Assembly (NCBI GenBank): GCA_036653215.1
Contig: JAVVUK010000099.1
Span: 1 to 5,066, forward strand
Length of the DNA stretch: 5,066 bases
Source: JADFUS01 sp036653215
Lineage (GTDB): Bacteria > Bacteroidota > Bacteroidia > Bacteroidales > Rikenellaceae
Reading direction: 5' to 3'
The position numbers were made by a program, and so were the translations under genes. The notes beneath the pieces were generated by a model, which saw nothing but the letters and a program-made list of their open reading frames with translations, was not told the DNA's origin and made no database searches. Shown in pieces: positions 1 to 5,066 of the stretch; position 1 is the first letter of the stretch, and every line of letters begins with the position of its first letter.

Positions 1-698
1 GACGCAACGCCGTCAGATAGGTCTATCATAGAGGTGGGAAGTAAAGAGATGCTCTTTAGGTGTCTCACAAGGTCTGTACGACAACGTGGCTTGAGAGACC
101 TTTCTAACTGATATTCAAAGCCATCAAACTGAGGCTTGACCCCTTTCACGTCGTTTAAGACGTGCTTTTCTCTTTCAAGGAGCTTAGTCCCCAAATATGC
201 AGCTCCAAGATCGCCAGTTACGCATATCAAATCTTTCGTCTTAGCACCACTACGAGTGCATATATCTCCTTTTGCAGCTTCGCCAATGGCTGTTACCGAT
301 ATTGTAAGTCCTGTTAGAGAGGCTGTTGTGTCGCCTCCGATAAGCTCTAAGCCATATTCGTCACACGCTATTTTAACCCCAGCGTAAAGCTCTTCTACAT
401 CTTCAACCCTAAAACGTTTTGAGATACCAAGAGCCATCATTATATATTTTGGCAGGGCATTCATAGCCACAATGTCGGATATCCCTTTTACAACGCTTTT
501 GTATCCAAGATGTCGTAGAGGTGTATATGTAAGGTCGAAGTCAATGCCCTCAAGGAGCAGGTCTTTAGATAGCACGATCGACGTATCACCAAAATCTATC
601 ACGGCAGCATCATCTCCTATTCCTTGAGATATAGTACTTCCGAAAGGCTTGGTGAGTCTATCTATAAACGCAAATTCCCCGATGTCGTTAATCTCCAT
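1..698 (-). CDS. thiL: Thiamine-monophosphate kinase ThiL (3' end outside window)
   Basis: ThiL phosphorylates thiamine monophosphate with ATP to give thiamine diphosphate, the last step of cofactor synthesis in the cytoplasm. The frame is open from the ATG at 698 to the window edge, giving 232 codons of a protein usually about 310-350 residues, so the C-terminal third is missing. I read GIGDDAAV at residues 26-33 (the N-terminal metal/ATP-binding Asp pair of the PurM/ThiL fold), SKDLLLEGIDFD at 44-55, GISDIVAMNA at 72-81, GGDTT at 121-125, VTGDLGAAY at 160-168, and MIDLSDGVA at 224-232, a ThiL hallmark, right at the edge. Aromatic, Gly and Asp positions all fit an intact enzyme. The start is chosen because MEINDIGEF begins like family members and lies 20 bases after the purE stop. 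It is probably cotranscribed with purE. No promoter is seen in the short gap. Confidence 0.94.
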   Translation of the reverse strand, partial: MEINDIGEFAFIDRLTKPFGSTISQGIGDDAAVIDFGDTSIVLSKDLLLEGIDFDLTYTPLRHLGYKSVVKGISDIVAMNALPKYIMMALGISKRFRVEDVEELYAGVKIACDEYGLELIGGDTTASLTGLTISVTAIGEAAKGDICTRSGAKTKDLICVTGDLGAAYLGTKLLEREKHVLNDVKGVKPQFDGFEYQLERSLKPRCRTDLVRHLKSISLLPTSMIDLSDGVA

Positions 699-718
699 AA
701 TCTCTACCGTAAGTAATC

Positions 719-1231
719 TTAGTTAGTTTTAAAGTTAAATTTTATCTCTGCAAGATCTTGATTTGCCTTAGTTATCTTTTTTGCAAGGTCGGCTTTATAT
801 TTCACCACTTTATCAAAGATCGCTTTGTCGCCAGTGGCGATAATTTGAGCCGCAAGGATAGCCGCATTTAAAGAGTTGTTTAGAGCAACCGTTGCAACAG
901 GTATGCCACCTGGCATTTGAAGAATAGATAAGATGCTGTCCCAACCGTCTATTGAGTTAGACGATTTTACAGGAACTCCAATTACAGGTATTGGAGTTGA
1001 GGCTGCAATTACTCCCGGTAGGTGGGCCGCACCACCAGCACCTGCTATTATTACTTGTATGCCTCTGCTATGTGCTTCTTTGGCGAATTTTTCTACTAAT
1101 TCTGGTGTTCTGTGTGCCGAAAGGGCGTTTATCTCAAATGGGATTTCCATTTGATCAAAGAATTTGGCAGCTGCTGACATGACATCCATGTCTGAAGTGC
1201 TACCCATGATGATACTAACTCTTGGTTGCAT
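719..1231 (-). CDS. purE: N5-carboxyaminoimidazole ribonucleotide mutase (PurE class I)
   Basis: PurE interconverts N5-CAIR and CAIR in de novo purine synthesis; class I enzymes rely on PurK to make N5-CAIR, and purK is not in this window. The protein has 170 residues, normal for a stand-alone class I PurE (about 160-175). Motifs seen: IIMGSTSDMDV at 7-17 (phosphate/substrate loop), SAHRTPE at 38-44 with His40, AGAGGAAHLPGV at 63-74 with the second active-site His70, PVIGVPVKS at 82-90, and the 92-118 segment containing SIDGWDSILSILQMPGGIP and ending VALN, typical of bacterial class I enzymes. The ATG at 1231 puts the first strand (RVSIIMGS) at the expected distance. No good Shine-Dalgarno precedes it, as is common in Bacteroidota. 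It is the first gene of a leftward pair with thiL and is divergent from hpt. Confidence 0.97.
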   Translation of the reverse strand: MQPRVSIIMGSTSDMDVMSAAAKFFDQMEIPFEINALSAHRTPELVEKFAKEAHSRGIQVIIAGAGGAAHLPGVIAASTPIPVIGVPVKSSNSIDGWDSILSILQMPGGIPVATVALNNSLNAAILAAQIIATGDKAIFDKVVKYKADLAKKITKANQDLAEIKFNFKTN

Positions 1232-1351
1232 ATATCTTTTATGTTAATTGTATGGTATTTTATTAATTTCATAACGCTCTTAAAATAAGCATCATAGCCA
1301 TGTAAAATGGCACAATGAATTATTTATGTTCTTTATGTAATAAAAAAAGCG

Positions 1352-1359
1352 TAACTTTG
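1352..1359 (+). promoter_or_regulatory. Candidate Bacteroidota -7 element for hpt-queE-rluB
   Basis: TAACTTTG matches the Bacteroidota primary sigma factor consensus TAnnTTTG exactly. It would start transcription near 1366, leaving a leader of about 50 bases before the hpt ATG. No convincing TTTG is found 19-21 bases upstream (the bases there read TTCT/GTTC/TGTT), so the assignment rests on the -7 element and its position. It faces a minus-strand match at 1364-1371 across only four bases. Confidence 0.45.
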
Positions 1360-1363
1360 CCAA

Positions 1364-1371
1364 CAAAGATA
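1364..1371 (-). promoter_or_regulatory. Candidate Bacteroidota -7 element for purE-thiL
   Basis: On the minus strand these bases read TATCTTTG, an exact TAnnTTTG match. A TTTC, three of four matches to the -33 TTTG, lies 20 bases upstream (1392-1395). Transcription would begin near 1357, giving a leader of about 125 bases before purE, which is long, so another promoter nearer purE cannot be excluded. Together with the plus-strand element it forms an imperfect palindrome (7 of 8 arm bases), so a dyad operator is an alternative reading. Confidence 0.35.
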
Positions 1372-1394
1372 ATCTAAAGAAACGAAAAGAAGAA

Positions 1395-1418
1395 ATGTTT
1401 TTGTTAGCAAGAATATGA
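1395..1418 (+). other. Possible 7-codon leader ORF overlapping the hpt start
   Basis: An ATG at 1395 opens a frame encoding MFLLARI that stops with TGA at 1416-1418, so its stop overlaps the hpt ATG (1415) in an ATGA arrangement. An A/G-rich stretch (AAAAGAAGAA) lies directly before it. The same overlap geometry occurs at the hpt/queE junction. A frame this short can occur by chance, so the entry records a candidate translational-coupling element and not an established gene. Confidence 0.2.
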
Positions 1419-1948
1419 GAATAGAAGTATGTGATAAGTTTTTTGTCCCTTTTATCTCTACTGCAACGATTGGAAAAGCCGTGAGGGATGTTGCAGCAAA
1501 GATAAATAGAGATTACAAAGATAAAAAGCCAATATTTATAAGTACTTTAAATGGTGCTTTCATGTTTACTTCAGACCTTATGAAAGAAATAGAGGTTGAT
1601 AGCAGTATAACATTTATAAAAGTATCTTCATATTGTGGAGATAAATCTACCGGTCAGGTAACTCATGTTTTAGGACTTAATATAGATATTAAGGGTAGGG
1701 ATGTGATTATTATTGACGACATTGTAGATAGCGGAGTCACGATAAATGAGCTATATTCTATTGTGAGTGGACAGAAACCAAGTTCCATAGCTATTGCTGC
1801 TTTTATCTTTAAGCCAAATAGTTATAAAGGTGGTGTGAAAATTGATTATATCGGTATGACGATGCAAGATAACAACTTTATTGTTGGTTATGGCCTTGAT
1901 TATAATGAGAAAGGGCGTAATTTCCCTGAGATTTATATTGCAGAATGA
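1415..1948 (+). CDS. hpt: Hypoxanthine phosphoribosyltransferase
   Basis: The enzyme transfers the phosphoribosyl group of PRPP to hypoxanthine (and usually guanine) to form IMP or GMP in cytoplasmic purine salvage. The protein has 177 residues, the usual size for bacterial Hpt. The PRPP-binding signature VIIIDDIVDSGVT is at residues 97-109 with its acidic pair D101-D102. Upstream are the LNGAFMF loop (45-51; family usually LKGSFMF) and the flexible active-site loop SSYCGDKSTGQV (71-82). The C-terminal part has FKPNSYKGG for purine-ring contacts, then FIVGYGLDYNEKGRNFPEIY, a very characteristic Hpt ending. The ATG at 1415 gives the normal N-terminal length. The stop overlaps the queE start by four bases (ATGA), which points to one operon and probable translational coupling. 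Exact base preference (hypoxanthine versus guanine) cannot be read. Confidence 0.95.
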   Translation: MRIEVCDKFFVPFISTATIGKAVRDVAAKINRDYKDKKPIFISTLNGAFMFTSDLMKEIEVDSSITFIKVSSYCGDKSTGQVTHVLGLNIDIKGRDVIIIDDIVDSGVTINELYSIVSGQKPSSIAIAAFIFKPNSYKGGVKIDYIGMTMQDNNFIVGYGLDYNEKGRNFPEIYIAE

Positions 1949-2538
1949 TTAACATAGCAGAGCATTTCTATTCTATACAAGGGGAGGGTGCAAATAGTGG
2001 TAAAGCCGCATATTTTATTAGGCTTTCGGGTTGTGATGTGGGATGTACATGGTGTGATTCTCTTTTTGCTTGGAAAGTTGGTGGCGGAGAGGCGTTTAGT
2101 GAGAGCGATATTGTAAATAAGGTCGTTGCAAGTGGTGCTAAAGCTACCGTTATAACTGGTGGAGAGCCTCTTATGCAAAACCTTGATGTTTTGACAGGGA
2201 TGTTGAAAGATAAAGGAATAGAGGTGTGGATAGAAACATCGGGAACAAAACCTTTTAGTGGGGTGTTCGATTGGGTGTGCCTGTCTCCGAAAAAGTTTAA
2301 AAAGCCTTTAGACGATGCTTTTAAAAGGGCAAGCGAACTGAAAGTAGTTATAGGAAATAAAGAAGATTTTCTTTGGGCAGAGGAATGCGCAAAAAAAGTA
2401 GGGTCGCAGTGTAAATTACTCCTGCAGCCAGAGTGGAACGTTGAGGCAAATATGCTCTCACAAATAATAGAATATGTAAAATGTAATCAGATGTGGAAAA
2501 TCTCATTGCAGACACATAAATATATGAATATAAGATAA
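1945..2538 (+). CDS. queE: 7-carboxy-7-deazaguanine synthase QueE (radical SAM)
   Basis: QueE is a radical SAM enzyme that contracts 6-carboxytetrahydropterin to 7-carboxy-7-deazaguanine in the GTP-to-preQ0 branch leading to queuosine in tRNA. The 197-residue protein begins with the QueE-specific YSIQGEGANSGKAAYFIRL (residues 9-27), followed by the 4Fe-4S cluster motif C30-x3-C34-x2-C37, the canonical CxxxCxxC spacing, with W36 and the family's CDS/A step. Further motifs are TGGEPL at 71-76 (SAM binding), WIETSGT at 95-101, LSPKKF at 113-118, LLQPEW near the C terminus, and the diagnostic ending SLQTHKYMNIR at 187-197. It overlaps hpt by four bases and ends in tandem TAA codons 13 bases before the next gene. 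Other preQ0 genes (queD, queC, folE) are not in the window. The product could also feed other deazapurine pathways, but queuosine is most likely. Confidence 0.96.
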   Translation: MINIAEHFYSIQGEGANSGKAAYFIRLSGCDVGCTWCDSLFAWKVGGGEAFSESDIVNKVVASGAKATVITGGEPLMQNLDVLTGMLKDKGIEVWIETSGTKPFSGVFDWVCLSPKKFKKPLDDAFKRASELKVVIGNKEDFLWAEECAKKVGSQCKLLLQPEWNVEANMLSQIIEYVKCNQMWKISLQTHKYMNIR

Positions 2539-2551
2539 TAATTAAACAACA

Positions 2552-5015
2552 ATGGAAAACGAAAAAAAAGAGACTACTTCAACAGACAATAGTAGTTTCG
2601 AAAGAAAGCCCAGTTTCAACCGAGAGGAGCGAGGTGGTGACAGAAAAACATCTTTTTTTAAGAGAGATGACAGACCAAGAGAGAGTGAGCCACGTGAACG
2701 CCGCTCTTTTAATCCTAATTTTGATGATAGAAATCGTGTAGCGGGTGGTGGTGAACGCCGTCCGTATAATAACGACCGTCCATCATTTAACCGTGAGGGA
2801 GGCGATCGTCCAAGACCATCGTTCAATCGTGAGGGCGGAGACCGTCCATCATTTGATAGAAATCGTTCAGATAGACCATCATTTGGAGATAGACCAAGAC
2901 CATCATTTAACCGTGAGGGTGGAGATCGTCCAAGACCATCATTTAATCGTGAGGGCGGAGATCGTCCATCGTTTGGTGACAGACCAAGACCATCATTTAA
3001 CCGTGAGGGCGGAGATCGTCCATCATTTGGTGATAGACCAAGACCATCGTTCAATCGTGAGGGAGGAGATCGTCCAAGACCATCATTTAACCGTGAGGGC
3101 GGAGACCGTCCATCGTTTGGTGACCGTCCAAGACCATCATTTAACCGTGAGGGTGGAGATCGTCCATCGTTTGGAGATAGACCAAGACCATCGTTCAATC
3201 GTGAGGGAGGAGATCGTCCATCGTTTGGAGATAGACCAAGACCATCATTTAACCGTGAGGGCGGAGATCGTCCATCATTTGGTGACAGACCAAGACCATC
3301 ATTTAACCNNNNNNNNNNNNNNNNNNNNNNNNNNNNNNNNNNNNNNNNNNNNNNNNNNNNNNNNNNNNNNNNNNNNNNNNNNNNNNNNNNNNNNNNNNNN
3401 NNNNNNNNGCGGAGATCGTCCATCATTTGGTGACAGACCAAGACCATCATTTAACCGTGAGGGCGGAGACCGTCCATCATTTGGTGACAGACCAAGACCA
3501 TCATTTAACCGTGAAGGTGGAGATAGACCAAGACCATCATTTAACCGTGAGGGTGGAGACCGTCCATCATTTGGAGATAGACCAAGACCATCATTTAACC
3601 GTGATGGAGGAGACCGTCCATCATTTGATAGAAATCGTTCAGATAGACCATCATTTGGAGATAGACCAAGACCATCATTTAATCGTGAGGGCGGAGATCG
3701 TCCATCATTTGGTGACAGACCAAGACCATCATTTAACCGTGAGGGTGGAGACCGTCCATCGTTTGGCGACAGACCAAGACCATCATTTAATCGTGAAGGT
3801 GGAGATAGACCAAGACCATCATTTAATCGTGAGGGCGGAGACCGTCCATCATTTGATAGAAATCGTTCAGATAGACCATCGTTTGGTGACAGACCAAGAC
3901 CATCGTTTAATCGTGAGGGAGGCGAACGTCGTCCTTACGGAGATCGTCCAAGTTTTAATCGTGAGGGAGATAGAGGCGGATTTAGAAGAGATGATAGAAG
4001 AGACGACAGAAGAGACGATTTTGTTAGCGACAGAAGAAGTGAAAATGATAAAGGACAACCTTATGTATCTGACGAGCTTAACGTTGCCAGTGAGCTGTTA
4101 AAAGGCGACATAAGATTAAACAGATATGTTTCTATGTCTGGTATATGTTCACGTCGTGATGCTGACGCTCTTATAGAGTCTGGACGTGTTGCCGTTAATG
4201 GTGAGGTCGTTACTGCTTTAGGGTCTAAGGTATCTGCAAATGATGTTGTCTCTTTTGACGGAGAAGTAATTAGAGGCGAGAAAAATGTATATATCCTTAT
4301 GAACAAACCAAAGGACTATGTGACTACTCTTGAAGATCCTAATGCGGATAAGATTGTAACACAGCTTCTTAATGGTTTGGTGTCTGAGAGAGTATATCCT
4401 GTGGGTCGTTTAGATAAAAACTCGTTAGGTGTATTGTTACTTACAAATGACGGTGAGTTTACGAAGATACTCACACATCCATCTTTCAGTAAGAAAAAGA
4501 TTTACCATGTATCTCTTGATAAAGCACTGCATGAGGAAGATATGGAGAAATTAGCCACAGGCGTTGAACTTGAAGATGGGCTTATTTTTGCAGACGAGAT
4601 CAGTTGTGATCAAATAGATAAAAAAGAGGTCGGCATAGAGATACACTCAGGTCGTAATAGAGTTGTGCGTCGTATGTTTGAACATCTTGGCTACAAGGTA
4701 CGTCGCTTGGATAGAGTTTACTTTGCGGGCTTGACTAAAAAAGGTCTTCAACGTGGAGAATGGCGTTATCTAACACAACAAGAAGTTGAGAGCATTAAGA
4801 AAGAAGCTCAAGCTATTGTTCCTGCTTCTGTCACTAATCCTAAACCAACAGTTATTGCAGAACCAACAGAAAAAGCTACACCTATTGTAGAGGCTCCTAT
4901 TGTAGAGGTTCCTATTGTAGAGGTTCCTATTGTAGAGGTTCCTATTGTAGAAACACCTATTGTAGAAACTGCTCCTATATCAATCTCTGAGACAGAATCT
5001 GTTTCAGCAGAATAA
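2552..5015 (+). CDS. rluB: RsuA/RluB-family rRNA pseudouridine synthase with long repeat-rich N-terminal extension; internal assembly gap
   Basis: Predicted to isomerise a uridine in rRNA (family member RluB modifies 23S rRNA). Codons 1-252 (2552-3307) are read before a run of 100 N; the frame resumes at 3409 and runs to TAA at 5013-5015. The start is MENEKKETTSTD, right after queE. The N-terminal part is low-complexity Arg/Asp/Phe/Gly repeats (2774-3968), then RRDD repeats. An S4 RNA-binding domain follows at about 4107-4275 (IRLNRYVSMSGICSRRDADALI, interrupted here as IRLNRY...CSRRDADALI), then the catalytic domain from about 4287: GRLDKNSLGVLLLTNDGE with the catalytic Asp codon at 4413-4415, KKIYHVSLDK (about 4491-4520), and GRNRVVRRMFEHLGY from 4650. 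The tail after about 4797 is acidic, with PIVEx repeats. The two halves are out of register by one base across the N run; I attribute this to placeholder length and consider the gene intact. The RluB assignment over RluE/RluF/RsuA is by overall resemblance; the target uridine is not readable. Confidence 0.88.
2774..3968 (+). repeat. In-frame tandem array of GDRPSF / GDRPRPSFNREG coding units
   Basis: The array mixes a 6-residue unit A (GDRPSF, 18 bases), a 12-residue unit B (GDRPRPSFNREG, 36 bases), and a variant V in which A is extended by DRNRSDRPSF. The order before the gap is B V B B AB AB B AB AB AB then A and a cut B; after the gap it is AB AB B AB VB AB AB B VB. At least 18 complete B units and three V units are visible. 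Both ends carry an ERRPY motif followed by DRPSFNREG (from 2753 and from 3924). The encoded segment is expected to be disordered, with Arg and Phe evenly spaced and Asp balancing part of the charge. All units are multiples of three bases, so copy-number change preserves the reading frame. Confidence 0.95.
3309..3408. other. Assembly gap of exactly 100 N inside the repeat array
   Basis: A run of exactly 100 N, the usual placeholder for a gap of unknown size, interrupts a repeat unit. The left side ends in SFN plus the first base of an Arg codon; the right side resumes with the last two bases of a Gly codon followed by GGA GAT CGT. The smallest filling consistent with the unit is 6 bases, plus any number of whole units, so the true length should be a multiple of three; 100 is not. 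Confidence 0.98.
3984..4019 (+). repeat. Three tandem RRDD tetrapeptide coding units
   Basis: Three consecutive 12-base units encode RRDD, with Arg always AGA and Asp alternating GAT/GAC. They form the charged linker between the large GDRPxxF array and the start of the conserved part of the pseudouridine synthase. The segment is highly charged and balanced, so it is probably a flexible hinge or a coil and not part of a folded domain. Confidence 0.85.
4881..4970 (+). repeat. Six 15-base units encoding PIVE[A/V/T]
   Basis: Units at 4881, 4896, 4911, 4926, 4941 and 4956 encode PIVEA, PIVEV, PIVEV, PIVEV, PIVET and PIVET. The three PIVEV units are identical at the DNA level, which indicates recent slippage or duplication. 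They lie in the acidic C-terminal tail, after the catalytic domain, and resemble Pro/Glu/Val-rich spacer sequences. The copy number is likely to vary between strains. Confidence 0.95.
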
Positions 5016-5032
5016 TCATAGTAAAACAACAA

Positions 5033-5066
5033 AAAGCAGGCGTATCGTTTTCGGTACGCCTGCTTT
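5033..5066 (+). terminator. Strong hairpin terminator after rluB
   Basis: AAAGCAGGCGTA (5033-5044) is perfectly complementary to TACGCCTGCTTT (5055-5066). Inside, T45-G54 wobble, C46-G53 and G47-C52 extend the stem to 15 pairs around a TTTT loop (5048-5051). It starts 17 bases after the rluB stop. The A run on the left (5031-5035) and T run on the right allow function in both directions, so it may also serve a convergent gene beyond the window. The window ends at the stem base, so the full T tract is not visible. Confidence 0.9.

Noticed and set aside
933..1182. Plus-strand open frames opposite purE, and a similar one at 136-387 opposite thiL
   Set aside because: They lie antisense to strongly conserved genes and encode nothing recognisable.
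1297..1311. Small inverted repeat (GCCAT, five-base loop, ATGGC) in the purE leader, considered as an operator or hairpin
   Set aside because: Five-base arms are expected by chance in a region this size and match no regulator site that I recognise.
2745..3308. Plus-strand frame starting at 2745 that reads HHLTVR-type repeats and appears to join the RluB core through the N run
   Set aside because: The join exists only because 100 N are counted as real bases. The true frame from 2552 continues the same GDRPxxF repeat seen after the gap, so the 2745 start is an artefact.
2542..3450. Long minus-strand open frame across the array encoding LNDGLGLSPNDGRSPPSR-type repeats
   Set aside because: It is a shadow of the tandem array: units of a multiple of three bases without stops stay open in several frames. 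It crosses the N run and has no recognisable domain.
2774..3968. CRISPR array
   Set aside because: The repeats are contiguous, coding, in frame and vary synonymously; there are no unique spacers between constant repeats.
3427..4101. Plus-strand frame in the right half of the array encoding DQDHHLTVRAE repeats
   Set aside because: Alternative-frame shadow of the same repeats; it ends soon after the repeats end and overlaps the conserved RluB frame.
2552..5015. True frameshifted pseudogene
   Set aside because: The only frame change lies in the N run of conventional length; both sides are open, and catalytic and S4 motifs are intact.

Overview
The window looks like a chromosomal housekeeping segment from a member of the Bacteroidota, probably Bacteroidales. 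The basis is fairly AT-rich DNA, starts without clear Shine-Dalgarno sequences but with A-rich leaders, TAnnTTTG-type promoter elements, and an RsuA/RluB-family pseudouridine synthase with a very long Arg/Asp/Phe-rich N-terminal extension, a style I associate with this phylum. Genus cannot be read from the sequence.

Layout: the left part (1-1231) is a minus-strand pair, purE (class I N5-CAIR mutase) followed 20 bases later by thiL (thiamine-monophosphate kinase), which runs off the left edge of the window. A 183-base divergent intergenic region (1232-1414) holds two facing TAnnTTTG elements, candidate promoters for purE and for the rightward genes. Rightward lie hpt (hypoxanthine phosphoribosyltransferase), queE (7-carboxy-7-deazaguanine synthase, ATGA overlap with hpt) and, 13 bases on, a pseudouridine synthase gene of the RluB type. 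A strong hairpin terminator closes the window.

The themes are purine metabolism and RNA modification. PurE acts in de novo purine synthesis just downstream of aminoimidazole ribotide (AIR), and AIR is also the precursor of the thiamine pyrimidine, a pathway whose last step is ThiL. Hpt salvages purine bases. QueE makes the deazapurine used for queuosine in tRNA. The RluB-like protein is predicted to modify rRNA.

The most unusual part is the rluB-like gene. It has an array of about 1.2 kb (2774-3968) encoding repeats built on GDRPSF and GDRPRPSFNREG, an RRDD triplet repeat, an S4 domain, a catalytic domain with an intact GRLD motif, and an acidic C-terminal tail with six PIVEx pentapeptides. 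The array contains a run of exactly 100 N (3309-3408). The reading frames on the two sides differ by one, which is best explained by a placeholder gap of arbitrary length and not by a broken gene. I found no mobile element, CRISPR array, RNA gene or clearly new multi-gene system.
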